Shown: positions 43,678 to 55,358, numbered from the stretch's first letter. The stretch: 64,000 nt of DNA from Protula sp. h YS-2021 (GCA_949752745.1 CATKHT010000031.1:1-64000); one strand, 5' to 3'. A program made the numbers and translations. Notes: generated from the sequence alone by a model not told the origin.

Positions 43678-44528
43678 TGTCGCCACCCTCGTAATACTGC
43701 CAATTAGAGAACCGACAGTACGACAACGGTGTCGCTTGGGGAGGTCGATAAAGGGTTGTTCTACGGTGTGTTGCCACCCCAATTAGCAACACGACCCTCG
43801 TTCTCTTACTATCCGAAGAGTGGCAAAGATGCACTTTTCAGCTAGTGATCCTCCAGCCTTAAATGATGAAAAGAAGAGTTGAAAAAGGTGCACTTTTCGC
43901 CAGGTTAAAAAGTGCGACTCTTCGGGGCTGTTTCTTTCAGAAACAGCTTGTTTAATCCCAAAACTGAATTCAATAAAAAGACTTGACTTTTATCGGTGAT
44001 CTTTAAATTTATTCCACTATTCCTTAACAGATTTTCTTTTACAGATTTATACCTTGCTAGCTTTATTCTCGGTTTCTCAATGGCTGTCAAGTAAGGCTTT
44101 CTCTATCTCTCTCTGTAGCTCGGTCAATGCTTGTCTGCCCTCTCCAGCCTCGCCAGGGAGATTTTATTCCCCGGCTATCCAGAGAGGGACTCCCCAAACA
44201 GCCAATGAGAAACCGAATTGACCCGCGGAAGAATCTGGACATGACAACATTGCTAATCAGTTATAAAGAAATCATAAGAAAATATTCAAAATACAAAGAG
44301 AGTGGCGGAGCTCTTTCCGAAAAACATTGCCTAAAAAGGGAATGGGTCTCGGGTCGTTGGCAGCCGGGAGAGTTTTGGGGCCTATTTTTTATGCTGCCAA
44401 GCCAATGGGGCCGTATTTTTCGATGGTCACGTCCAGAAACCTTGCCAGGCCCGTATTCTAAAAATCTCTAAAAATTCTAACCAAAATATTTATAAAAGGA
44501 AGAGGGCGACAAATCTAGGGTTCTCACA
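43678..44528 (-). repeat. 5' LTR of Ty3/Gypsy element
   Basis: 851 bp, colinear with 31163-32023 and missing 10 bp relative to it. As the 5' LTR for the minus-strand element it should carry promoter and RNA start. No clear TATA box was pinned down. Confidence 0.96.
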
Positions 44529-45475
44529 CTATTAGAATTAGATGAACTTTACCTGCTCAATATTCTGCTAAGTAATAAAAAAACTTAGCATAAAAATAGG
44601 AAAAGAATATGGAAAATTCTTTTCAAGCACAATTGCCTCACCACAAGGAGATGGAGCTTCAGCTATACTCTTCTTAACATACCTAGCCAATTCTATGAAA
44701 AGACAACCTGGTTTTGTGTTTGACAATTACAGCAATCTTCACTTTCTATTAGATCAACAATTTGCTGACAACATAAGCTATGGATCTACGCTTAAAAATG
44801 AAATAAATAAAATTGAAAATGAAACTACAAAATCACTCAAAAACAGAAATCTACAAATAAATGATAGTAAAACAGAAAAATACATTGTTTGCAAAGGCGG
44901 TAGCATCGATTGGAAGAGCTGTAAACTAGTAGGTAGTTTACTTGGAACAAAAGAAGAAAAACACTAGCAAATAATGCTTTTAATAAGCTGAAAACTGTAT
45001 TAATCTCGAAACAACTAAATCTACATGTTAAGATCCGCATCTTCAACGCATTAATCGAATCAATTTTCTTATACAATAGTGAAGTGCGGGGTCTTACTAA
45101 ATGCCAAGAACAAGAAATAGACATTTTTCACCGCAAACTCCTAAGAACGATACTATCAATAAGATATAGTGCTGGAAACTGGATTAGCAACGAAGAACTG
45201 TATAAAAAGACAAACCAAACACCGTGGTTATTCTGATCAGAAAACGTCGTTGGAATTTCTTTGGACACGTCTGCAGATAACCTGAAACAACACCAGTAAG
45301 TAGAACTCTTAAAGAAGCAATTGAAACTGTAAAAAGACCTCCAGGAAGACGAAAAAACAACATACCTGTCAACAATAAAGCGCGATCTACAAAACAAAGG
45401 AATCTACTCAATCTCACAAGCCAAAATATTAGCACAAAACCGTACTAGGTGGAGAGACTCTGTATAGAAACGTAT
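44529..45475 (+). pseudogene. LINE reverse transcriptase, 3' half, frameshifted
   Basis: Continuation of the enzyme cut at 31162: LELDELYLLNILLSN directly after the LTR, then SPQGDGASAILFLTYLANSM (motif B), a degenerate motif C (FADN in place of YADD), LKNRNLQINDSKTEK, LVGSLLGTKEE, RIFNALIESIFLYNSEV and RRWNFFGHV, ending near RTRWRDSV. At least four changes of frame or stops interrupt it (for example near 44585, 44967 and 45235). It is a dead relic. Confidence 0.85.
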
Positions 45476-45567
45476 AGAGCTTTGCTCTGAAAGCGTATAC
45501 CGACGACGATGACGATTAAACTTAGATCTCCAATTAAACTTACGTAAGTTTACTTACTTACTTCATA

Positions 45568-46149
45568 TTCACAGAAGTAAACTTGCGTAAGTTTAGCAAC
45601 TTACATTGTAAGTTCAATATTGCAAAATTTTTATAAATATAGTACGACTAATCGCTATTGTATAAATAGGTTGTCAAATGTAAATATCGAAGGCCGATGA
45701 AAATTTTCAGATGTTTCGAGACGGCAAAGCGTCTTCTTGTTTCTGACTCCAAATTTTCGAGATTTTCCACCAAAAAATGAATACTATTCTCTGGAAAATC
45801 TATATCGAGTTAAGAGTTCATCGTCATTTAAACCTCAAACGGATTACTCCTATCTCGAAACACTCTTTCCTTCCTAAAAACCCTTTCATATTCTCCTTTT
45901 AATCACAATAAATTCATTGTTGCCAAGGTAAACCAAACACTCAGGCTATTTAAATATGACGTTGGATTGAACTTAGAAATCTAAGTGTAGTCCGAAGTAA
46001 ACTTAGAATTTTGAACTTATACTTGAGTGTTAGTTTAAACTTACATTTTGTGAATACCGCTAAGTTTAACCAACGGGAATCTAAGTTTGCTCTTACATTT
46101 TTGCACTTAGATGGTCTCTAAGTTTAAACTTACACTTTCGTGAATACGG
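45568..46149. mobile_element. Palindrome-rich MITE-like element (AAGTTTAAACTTAC)
   Basis: The right end GTAAGTTTAAACTTAG-type sequence ends in CACTTTCGTGAATACGGCC at 46149. The left end near 45568 (TTCATATTCACAGAAGTAAAC) is a degenerate reverse complement. Both arms are full of self-complementary AAGTTTAAACTT/ACGTAAGT strings, also just left of 45568. No coding content. Ends with GGCCGTATTCACGAA are seen in DNA transposon families; assignment is uncertain. Confidence 0.45.
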
Positions 46150-46570
46150 CCACTGGCCAACTGTAACCGGTTATCGTGAAGAAAATCGTACCCGAGCCAC
46201 AGTTCGAAGGGAACGCCCTTGACCTTTTTGAATAGACTATAAACAACATTTTTAAATTTGAAGTCAGTAACTTTCTCATAAAAAGTGGTAATATATGATG
46301 ATTTATATTGTAAAATATGATAAATTGAACAAAAAAGACAGGAAACTCTGAAAGAATGTGGTTTGATATTTGGCAGAAGCATCACTGTTTCGACTGCTGT
46401 TTTGATTGAAAGTTTTCAAAGATATATATTTTACAAATTAACGAGTGAAATGCTTTATATCAAAGTAATTTCAACTCCACATTAGTAATTGTTTACGTGT
46501 TTTAAACGATATTTGTGAATTCATCTTTGTTTACAATTGATTTACACTTGAAGTTTATTAAATTGGTTCC
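46150..46570. mobile_element. Truncated inverted copy of Harbinger derivative
   Basis: The sequence from CCAACTGTAACCGGTTATCGTG rightwards is the diverged reverse complement of 30140-30560 (shared strings include AAAAAGGTCAAGGGCGT and TTTCAATC...GAAACAGCAGTCGAAAC). The outer end CGTGCGTTTACG is missing, so the copy is truncated at 46150. Confidence 0.7.
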
Positions 46571-46654
46571 CAAAAGCCACTCTAGAGTAGTTTATTAACG
46601 ACGCTTGCCGGTCTAGACGTTTATAAGCATAACCAGATGAGCCCTTTCACAGCC

Positions 46655-47063
46655 CGTGTTTTATTGGACGTATCTGAAAAAAATAATAAATCCAGATAGT
46701 GTTTCGAAAATGTCCCAATAAAACACTTCAGATAATGTTTTTGGAATAAAAATGGCTGCCGGGAGCTTTGATGCTTTTATCTCAGTAGATAGCAATCCAA
46801 ATTGCAAATTGCTATTGTCAATAGTTATATTTCTACTGTAAGTTGTCATATGTCAGTTCTGAATCGACGTGAGTAAAGCAAAACTTTTTCACTTTTGGGC
46901 GATAATGTTGCGCAGGTGCGCAGAAAAGGATTATGGGAAGATTATCTGAATGTAAAGCTCGATACACTTGAAAATGTTTCGAGACATTATCGAAAAACCA
47001 AGAAACATTATCTGGTTTCCGAAACATTTTCGAGACATTATCCTTGCCCAATAAAACGCAGGT
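46655..47063. mobile_element. Foldback element (GTGTTTTATTGG ends)
   Basis: CGTGTTTTATTGG at 46657 and CCAATAAAACGC ending near 47061 are inverted. TCCAGATAGTGTTTCGAAAATGT-like and ACATTTTCGAGACATTATC-like strings extend the pairing. The left 270 bp recur in direct orientation at about 56493-56765. It has no open frame with a known motif. Confidence 0.55.
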
Positions 47064-47596
47064 ACAGTTTCGGCAGCCATCTTAGGTCAAAGGTTACAGG
47101 GGCAAACCGTGCGTTTACATGGGCAATAACTGGTTCTAGAACCGCATAACTGGGTCTAGAACTGCCGTTTATCTGGTCAACTGTAACCGGTTCTCGTGAA
47201 GAAAAGCGTACCTGAAATCACCTTAGGGTACGAGCAGGAAGTGACGTAACAAAAATGGCGAACCGAAAGTAAGGAAGTTTTTGTTGTTAATAAAAATTAA
47301 CGATTTCAACGATGTTTACATTCAGTTTATTGCAAAAGTAGATGCACGTTAAAAAATGCCATATGAACTGTTTTTGTGCAAAGAATAAAAGTGCTTATAA
47401 AGTTGCTAAGGTATAAACTGCAATCGCACTAAATACCGTGTAATCAGTTTCAAGTGTGCAGGTTTATTGTCATTGTACGGATATCTTACGATGCAGTCGA
47501 AACAAATCTTACCGTAAAAATTTCAGATTGTTTAATAAAAACAAGCCCTCCAATAAGCCATTAAAATATACATGCTTTTAAAATTTATAAATGAAC

Positions 47597-48033
47597 TGAC
47601 ATTTCGATAGGATACGCAAGCTGAAATTCTCCACAAACGATGGGTCAAAGGAAGTGGTATATGGTGTGGATGAGGGGATATTTACCCGATTAAAGAATGG
47701 AGGTTAAATTCTAGTTAAGAATTTCCTGTTCATCAGTTTAGATGTTTTCCCTGTTAGATGTTATATTACAGTTTAATAATATAGGATATTCCCAGTCATT
47801 CCGCAATCGTTTTCTTTATTCCTTAGCTTAACAAATGTTTGTGCTCTGTATCTGAAAAGTCGTTTCTTTACTTTTAGACACACAGCTCCGGCAAGAATTG
47901 TTTGCACGCGAACTGGGAGTCGCAGATGGTCGGATATTTGAACTGAGAGATGAAACACAGAAAAAGGAACTTGTTACAGTAATCTTAGTTTCTGTTAAAG
48001 ATTATATTACGAAACAGTTAAAACAGCATTAGA
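47597..48033 (+). other. Possible exon pair of a plus-strand gene in Harbinger element 2
   Basis: An open segment after TTTCGATAG (about 47597-47704: KLKFSTNDGSKEVVYGVDEG, ending GGAG/GTTAAA) can join in phase to an exon after CTTTTAG (47878-48033: DTQLRQELFARELGVADGRI, then a stop). The join keeps frame, but I recognise no domain. It could be the 5' part of the Myb-like or PHD-like gene, or chance. Confidence 0.3.
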
Positions 48034-48260
48034 AAATATGTGACTAAAATTGAAATAGACATGAGTAATTTCGCCATTCATTAGCAACAAAAATTCACAT
48101 ATGGAATGTATCCATTTCCGGGTTAATTTTCATTGTTCATTTTCTGAAATGTCCCTGCCATTTATTGGGATACGGTGCTTATTATACGCACTCTTTATAT
48201 TACAAATTTGAAACTATGAAAAGTATAACACTTTTCAAACATGTTTGCATTGTTATGAAG

Positions 48261-49292
48261 AAGCTATTGCCAGTTGTTCAAGTTCTCCTGAAAACGTCTA
48301 CACTCAGCAAGAAAGTGGAGGTAATTGCAATATTTCCCCAATTTATAAACAATTGTACACAACATGTTTTTCCATTGGATAAGTTAAGCTTTGATGCAAC
48401 AGTGTAAATTAGTATAACAGGAAAATTACATGGCATAAAACATTACATGGCATAAAACACGGTTATTTTCTTTTCATTTTTCGTTTAACTTATTCACTAC
48501 AGATGAAGTGCTTTGGACATCAACTTTTGTGACCAAACTGATCGACTTATACAAGCAACACAGCAAAAGGTTCTCCGATCCAGCTGTCAAAAACACGCAT
48601 GTTTGGGCAGACATTTCGAAAGAAATGGGAAAACCATTTACAGTCGCAAGGGTAATAAAGCTTAAGTAACATGTCTAATTTCAAGTTTTGAAAAGAAATC
48701 TTGAAACTCGTGTGCTTTATGTGTTTCGATGTACAAGCATCCAAAGTGTAAATGAAATGTGAACATGGGAAACGTTCCTTGTTTCGAATGAACAGAAACG
48801 AACTCACAGAAAGCGAATTGCTTTAACACCCAATAAATGTGACTTGCATTAAAATCTCATTCAACTTTCAACTCCTATTAAACGTCGTTGTTTCCTGATT
48901 TGACAGTGCGAAAATAAGTGGAAACACTTGTTAAGAAAATACAAGGAACATATCAAGGATAGAACCAAGACAGGTGGGCAGCGTAAATTCTTCGAGTATT
49001 ACGACACCATGAACGAGGTTCTTTCGGATAGGCCAGACTTACATCCGCCGATTGTGATGGGGAATAATGTTGAAACACCAAAGGTGCAACCTGCACCAAA
49101 AGGAAGTAAGAAAACCAAAGGTTCACCTTGCAAACGACAGACAAAAAAGATGAAAAAAAGACGAAAATAGCATCGAGCAGAGTATCAACAAATGCGTTGA
49201 AATGATTGGGCAATTAGTAGAGCAACAGAAGCCAACGAAGAGCGAAAACTGACCATTTTCGAAAAACTAGCTGAAATCATGTCAAAAAAGTA
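48261..49292 (+). pseudogene. Myb/SANT-like gene of Harbinger element 2, frameshifted
   Basis: Exons: about 48261-48320 (ASCSSSPENVYTQQESG, donor GGAG/GTAATT), 48503-48651 (DEVLWTSTFVTKLIDLYKQH...MGKPFTVAR, acceptor ACTACAG, donor AAGG/GTAATA) and 48907-49292 (CENKWKHLLRKYKEHIKDRT..., acceptor TTGACAG). The W...LIDLY...W and C..KW..L...YK spacing is that of a Myb/SANT-like three-helix domain, followed by FFEYYDTMNEVL. The reading frame shifts in an A-run near 49150-49160 and shifts again near 49228, after which the tail EERKLTIFEKLAEIMSKK closely parallels the tail of the partner gene in element 1. The 5' start was not found. Confidence 0.75.
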
Positions 49293-49492
49293 AAAAATAT
49301 TTGTATAACTTTCGAATGATATCAATAATTTTCAATGAAGTGGTATGTTTGACAGCTTCACACCAACAAGTACCATGTTTGAAACAAATAAGACTGAAAA
49401 GAGTGATTGTAATGTGCACCTCCACCCCCAGCCCACCCTTAAGATGTAGGTAGATTCGCTTGAAAGAGAAGTTTTTTTCTTTTATTTTTACA

Positions 49493-49817
49493 GCTTCAGC
49501 TGAGATTGTTGCTTTGCATACAATTACAATTAGATCACAAATCCAGCAGCAATGCAACTGCGTAGTTTGCGGGAAGGTTCCAAAAAATAAGAATGTTGGA
49601 ATGCAGTTACTCGACAACTGTGACAGTTTAATATCAACTGCTGAAGGTGCATGGCTATTGTGCTTAGTTTGTGAGAAATACGTCCACTTCCACTGCTATG
49701 CTTCTGAATTTCACTTGAAAACAGGAACAAAGTGACTTCAAGTGTTTCAGTAAGCATGAAGTGACATATTACTGTCAGGAATGCAGAAAAGAAAAAAGAG
49801 ACAAGGATATGTTTTAA
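49493..49817 (+). pseudogene. PHD-like zinc-finger exon in Harbinger element 2
   Basis: After a strong acceptor (TTTTATTTTTACAG) comes an exon reading SAEIVALHTITIRSQIQQQ, then CNCVVCGK, LLCLVCEKYVHFHC and, after a shift of one base near 49732, CFSKHEVTYYCQEC with a stop at 49815-49817. The order C-X2-C, C-X2-C, H-X2-C, C...C-X2-C resembles the C4HC3 set of PHD fingers or a related treble-clef zinc module. Such domains often bind histone tails. It lies between the Myb-like gene and the convergent transposase inside the element, so it may be a third element gene or its last exon. Upstream exons are uncertain. Confidence 0.55.
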
Positions 49818-49998
49818 TTTTTTATTTGTGGAATGAGCCATTGAAGCAGCCATTTTTTTAGTTAAGAACTAGGCGCTGGGGTCTCATTACAGATTATATG
49901 CATTTACTTGCACGGTGTTTTAAATACCGATGACCCAATAATTATTGGTTTATTTTTTTCATCCGAGACAGTTGTGTTCCCTTTCCAATTTAAGGTTT

Positions 49999-52153
49999 TC
50001 ATAACCTTATCAGTTGCTGCATTATTCGATTCCTTTTCAGAGCCGCTCTTGCTGATTCATCAACATTAAATATTCCAGGTGGTAGATAAGCAGCAGGCAC
50101 TTGTATATCTTGAATCAAAAAGTCCTCAGAGTCCTCTTGAAAGATGCAAATGTTGTGTAAGCAACATGCCGCAACTATGACATCACACATTGACGTAGTT
50201 TCGTACTGGTCTATAAAGTGCAGCCTTCTGAATCTACCTGAAATATATACTTTTTTAAATTCAGATATTTCTAGCTGTAAATCAATTTCACAATTTTCTG
50301 TCGTTTCGATTGTATTACGGTGAAAATTCTGTGCTTTATTTCTACAATTATCAAATATCTAATTGTGTGTAAAACCTCCGTAATATTTCTGCTGTTTCGA
50401 ATATTTTACGACGAACATTGAAATTGTACGTTTAAGTCGATTTCTAAAACTATTTCGAATATTGACGCATTTTGTTGCACCTTTCAAAAGTCCAAAGGCC
50501 CTTTCAATGACTACTCGTATAGAGGAGTGAATGCGGTTGAATCTCGTCATGTCTGGTGTCAGGTTCTGGTTGTTTCTGTAGGGTGTAAGCAACCATCCCA
50601 GGTTTGGATAGGCGCTGTCCCCCAAAATATGGTTTTCCCCGCACCAAACTGCACCGTGGTCAAAAAAGTGGAGGGGACTTGAATATCCTCGCATCGTGAA
50701 CCCGTCCTGGGAACCCCACAAAAATATCTGTGAATCGTAAATCCTCTCGACATACATCTGAAAGTGAAATACAAAGGAAGTGAGCAAAATAAATGCATTT
50801 TATTTTGATTTTTATCTTTTCGGATGGTGTTTCGATTGTGTATGTAATAAGAAAAAATTATTCGTTTAGTTGCGAAAATTGTAAGTGTAGACTTAACACT
50901 TGACAGAATTACTTAACTAGTTAACTTCATGCGGCTGCGGTGGTTTGCTTGTTTTTGTGAGGTCATATGTTATCATGTATTTCAATACTTAGTTCGAATG
51001 AATTTAAAATGCTTGTTTTCATTGTAAACAGTTATTACCTTGAAGAACAATGGAGAAAAAATCTTTTCTGTTATAGTACATCTCCCCCCCCCCCCATTGA
51101 ACGGGCTTCTTAACACATATGTGGCACCCATCAATGAAACCAATCACGTTTGGAAAGCCCTTAGATTGTTCAAAAACGGGCGCTATTTCTCTTTTTTCAT
51201 TGGCTGTGGGCCACCTGTAATCAAAATATAAAGATTTATTTGCGTGTAATTTGTTTTATTGCGTTATAAGCGAATAGTCACACTGAAACTCGACAAGTTT
51301 CAATGATTCTTTTGCTATCAGTATGTGTTACACTTTTTTGCTTTGTATTTGCGATAAAAGATCATTTTATGAGTTCATTCTGTAATTGTTATATTTCAAT
51401 AAAATGTAGAAAAACTTTAAAATAATTAAACCAGTTTATCAGTTCAAATTGTTTCTTTTCTTTTTTTTAACTTTCCAATTTCTTAAAACCCCAATATTAC
51501 CAGCTCAACCCTCCCATCCCCAAATTACTATTCGGAAGTTTGCCCAAAACAACGGCTAAAGTCACCTTATGATTTTGCTAAGGAGATGTTTCGATATCAA
51601 AGAAGCAAATGCATGTACAACTTGGCAACACGTTTCCTCGCACAGTCCAAACAAATTCGCGATTTCCCTGTAGGATTCTTTACTCGCCATGAACCACAAA
51701 AACATTTGGAGCTTGTGTTGCAAAGGCGACTGAAACAAATTATAAACACAAATATCACAGATCGGGCTACAGTTGGGTAAAATAAATATATTCTTGTGAA
51801 AAAGTATTTCTCCGTAGCAAAATAAACAAATTTTCTTGAACCAGTTCCAAGTTTCCATCCCCTCCCCCTTTCTCCTCGCAATACACACAATATGCTATAT
51901 CTCTTTTGGTTCTTTTATGAAAGAAATCTAAATTATATAGCCTACCTGCGGTGTTCCTCCTCCTCGAGTTCTCGTCGTCAAGGTTTAGAAGTCGTGGTGT
52001 ACCAGAACCTCGGAAATTTCCTGGTATACAAATTGGACGGTTACTCTCGTCATTCTGAAATGTAGTCTAAATTCGTCCGGTAGGTATTTTGGTATGATGA
52101 TTTCGCTGTAGTCAGAGACTCGTCTTCTTTTACGCTTCCGTACTCGCTGCAAG
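49999..52153 (-). pseudogene. Harbinger DDE transposase, five exons, decayed
   Basis: Minus-strand exons 51946-52153, 51566-51729, 51039-51214, 50481-50757 and 49999-50237; all joins have GT/AG and fitting phase. Motifs are DEFRLHFRMTRVT, FLWFMASKESYREIANLFG, RWPTANEKREIAPVFEQ, GFIDGCHI (first D), YYNRKDFFSI, RVHDARIF in one frame, GDSAYPNLGWLLTPY (second D) in the next, VVIERAFGLLK (E), FRRLHFIDQYE and CCLHNICIF. Breaks: in-frame TAA at 51985-51987 and a frameshift near 50668-50680 in exon 4. A 12-G run in exon 3 (51084-51095) keeps frame. One intron splits an exon that is continuous in element 1. The gene's first coding exon was not found. Confidence 0.9.
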
Positions 52154-52735
52154 CTATAAAAGTACAAGCACAATTTTAATGCCCCTTTCCAAAAATGACC
52201 AGTGTAAAATATATATAAATATTTCAGTCATTTCTGTTTTATTTATCAAGAAGAGAATACGTTATCTACCCTGTATTTTGTCTTATAAGGCACGAAAGGC
52301 TAATAAACTTTCGTTCTTTCATAGCACGTAATGGGACCAGGGAGAAGCTGTGTAAAACACTGCATTCTATCAACTTTACTACCCTCCTCGAGAAAGCCCC
52401 CGGAGCTTGTTCAGAGTTACCCAGGCAATCATTGATAAATACTGATCGGGCATTGCCTAGAGCTAAAGTTGTTTTCATTCCCTAAAAAAAAACGCCTCAA
52501 GTTCAATGTTTAACTAATCGAAGTCGGCTCCAGGTAACCCTTCGGAATTATTGATAAATACTGATCGGGCATGGTCTAGAACTAAAGTTGCTTTCATTCG
52601 CTGAAAAAAACACGTAAGGTTCAATGTTTAACTCATCGAAGTCGGCTCCAGGTAACCCGTGGCGATCGACTGTTCTTTCAGTTATAACCCAGCTTTATTA
52701 AGGTGATCCGTGAATATGGTGAAAATCGTTGAAAT
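52154..52735. repeat. Right arm of Harbinger element 2 with 119-bp duplication
   Basis: ATTGATAAATACTGATCGGG occurs at 52431 and 52550 and TCAATGTTTAACT at 52503 and 52621, a tandem duplication of about 119 bp ending CAGGTAACCC. No coding motif was seen. It could serve as subterminal binding repeats, but that is a guess. Confidence 0.7.
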
Positions 52736-52988
52736 ACTATAAACGTTCTAAATACCTTCTCAAAAGCACTATAAGTACCAGCAAGTAAATTTGAGTGACG
52801 TAAAAGTCGTTCAGTTCTGTTAACAGCATGCAAGTTTGCAAATACTTTCGTTCTCGGCGTCCATATTGATTGTTTACATAACTGAATTTAGGTCTGCCGT
52901 TTATCTGGGGGCCATAACTAGAACCAGATCTGCCACTGCGCATGTCATTAGTTCTGGTTCTAGTTAAGCTCCACGTAAATGCACGAAC

Positions 52989-53410
52989 ATTCTGCTATTA
53001 GATATGTTTTGACTTTTATAAATGACACGGCATATACCGAAGTTTTATGAAGTATTTCAGAATTTTTTATAGTATACAGACCAGGTACTTAAGTAAATGA
53101 TAAATACACTATATGATTGAAATTTTAATGCGCTAGTTATTTCAAAATGTAAGAAAAAGTGGGCGATAATTGGTGGATACTGGTGGATAAGTCTCTTATC
53201 TATGTATCATCTATCTTGTATATAATATCACACACGCTCTTTCTCTCTGCGGATGGTGGCGAGAGGGGGCTGTAGACATGCATACTCAGGATGCATAATG
53301 CATAGGAAAATCAACATATATACCATTCAATATAATATTCACAGATACAAAAAATAGTAAAGAGAATAGAAAAGTATTAGCAAAAAGTATATAATACTTT
53401 TCTACACTTT
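52989..53410. other. Gene-free stretch
   Basis: No recognisable gene or repeat border. Confidence 0.35.
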
Positions 53411-53780
53411 TCGTTGTTTGCTATTGTGGGTTCGACTCCCACAGGGTGCTACATAACGATTTCTTATGCGATTGCAGGCATTCTCCGGTGGTAGTACAGC
53501 GATTTAAAAAAGTTTTCAAAACACACCTTTAAGTTGTGACAATGACCGAGGAATTCCAAACCTCTTATCCATGTAACGCATTTTCAACATACAAATTTGT
53601 TTGAAAACAATTATGTCTTGTGAGGATTTGTTTGCGTAGGGGTCTCAACCAATTTTACTTCTTACTTGTTCTAGTTTAATACTTATCATTCTGTGCTACT
53701 ACCGTAGAGTGCCAGTTTATTGCATAAGAAATCGCTATGCAAACACTCTGTGGGAGTCGAACCCACAGTAACAAACAGCG
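53411..53780. repeat. Inverted repeat carrying a tRNA T-arm-like motif
   Basis: TTGTTTGCTATTGTGGGTTCG at about 53414 and its diverged reverse complement at about 53722-53780 form arms of about 57 bp, about 250 bp apart. Both contain GTGGGTTCGACTCCCAC, a perfect T-arm hairpin and pol III B-box match, and GATTTCTTATGC. No complete tRNA cloverleaf was found around them. Confidence 0.6.
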
Positions 53781-55358
53781 ATAAGCAATGACCCAGCAGG
53801 CAAAAGACGTAAAATATGGTCTGAAAAAGGTCCCAATATGGTCACGACGTGATTCAGACCAAGTCTGGACATTAAGAAAATCTCAAAAAGGTCCCACTTT
53901 GGTCGCGACATAATTGAGACCATATCTGGATATTCTACAGGTCCAAAAAGGTCGCATTTTGGTCACATCGCAAAGAGGTCACAAAATAAGGTCTGCAATC
54001 CAAAGTTACATTCCTTGCTTGTTTTATCCATTAATTAATAAATATTTTTAGTTCTGACGCCGGCAAAAACAAGATTTTAAAAAGTTACAGATCGAAATTG
54101 TTTAAAATACGCCAACTATTAGTATTTCAAGTCTTGTTAAATATATATACGTAAAAAATCTACAACTTAGATTTTTGTTTTCTATATATATATGTTTTAT
54201 AAGTACTACTTTCCGCGGAATACCAGTGGGTCTGCGAAAAAGTCTTATACACAAAATACCGAACCGTCGTAGAGGTTGTCTGTTGAGCAACAACGTATAC
54301 ATAACAGATGGATCTCATCAGAGGTCAGTTGTTTTTTAGCGACGTTGTCCGGTTGAACACAAGGCGGTTAATTTCCGATATCATGTATCAATTTTTTGCT
54401 CATATTTTAAAGAAAATGGGATTTATTGTCAATTTAAAAGGTAAGGTTTATTACTGGCTTTAAAATAAATGGTTTGATGTATTTGCTTATTATGTCGCGT
54501 AAAGTGTATTTAAAATCAGCGCTCTAAATGGGCGATAATATATGATTCTATTAAAACAACAAAATAAAATATTTCTCTGACAGCTTTGTTTTACCTGACA
54601 GGTTTGTCAACAGTTTTGTCGGACAGTTTTGTTGAGGTGAAGTAAATGGCAATAAAATTACAATACGTTTCAACAATAGTGATACGGTCTGTTACCGGTA
54701 TCCAAATCACATTTTGGTGTTCGAATAAAATGCACAAAAATTCTGCGCTTCGAATACAAACTATAACTGGGAATAAAAATGAAAGTCGAAATTCAAATTT
54801 TTTGCGAATTTTATTCGAAACACCCAAAGTGTGATGAGGCTAATTACGTGTATTTCAGGGTTTCTACGACTCTCCTGCCTGTCTACGTGTACTGGGCTGG
54901 TCAAATGAATGGTAAATCGGTAAATATATATAAAATAACTTTGCGTGATTTGGTATTGATTTGTAGCAATAAACAAAAGGTTGTTGTGAGTGTATTCACT
55001 TCAATGCCTTATTGTTTAATGGGATGTATGAGAAATTATTCAGTAATTTCTTATTGGTGTAAACTCATCACAGATTCTGCACCATTATTTAACTTGATTT
55101 ACAGCGAGAAATTACTTAAATTGAATGGTTTATGTTGTTTATTTAAAGTGCACGTCAAGCGAATTTGATTGAGTATATATATCTATGAATCTATATTTTT
55201 TATACAGTTTCAGCCTCCGGTTTGGAGAAATAAACGGGTGCAACCTTTTTCATTCTGGCTGGTCCGTGTGTCTGCCCGTCCATCCGCCTGTTTGATTACG
55301 CACTGCCACAGTGAAACGATGAACGCTAAAGATAGTTCGAACCACCAACAGCTTGCTT

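Larger units (their letters stand above)
31163..44528 (-). mobile_element. 13.4-kb Ty3/Gypsy LTR retrotransposon with accessory zinc-finger region
   Basis: Minus-strand order: 5' LTR (43678-44528), PBS, Cys-rich leader frame, gag, protease-RT-RNase H, integrase, accessory zinc-finger frame, about 3 kb of non-coding DNA, polypurine tract, 3' LTR. The flanks are GTAT before 31163 and CTAT after 44528, a 4-bp duplication with one mismatch. It sits inside a LINE reverse transcriptase whose frame resumes at the other side. gag has one frameshift and one stop, and pol one frameshift, so this copy is dead as it stands, although its LTRs are nearly identical. At 13.4 kb it is much longer than the common 5-8 kb Gypsy elements. 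Confidence 0.95.
47108..52985. mobile_element. PIF/Harbinger element 2, decayed
   Basis: The left end is CGTGCGTTTACATGGGCAAT at 47108; the right end, reversed, is CGTGCATTTACGTGGAGCTT from 52985. AAC flanks both sides (47105-47107, 52986-52988), matching the 3-bp duplication of Harbinger. Inside are plus-strand Myb-like and PHD-like genes and a minus-strand transposase that converges on them. Frameshifts and a stop in the coding genes mark it as inactive. The ends are shared with the derivatives at 30024, 46150 and 56401. Confidence 0.8.

Noticed and set aside
53411..53470. tRNA gene
   Set aside because: Only the T-arm matches; no acceptor stem, D-arm or anticodon arm could be built.
54779..55168. 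129-codon frame as transposase of the CCCAGCAGGC element
   Set aside because: No DDE motif, zinc finger or similarity recognised; too short for a transposase.
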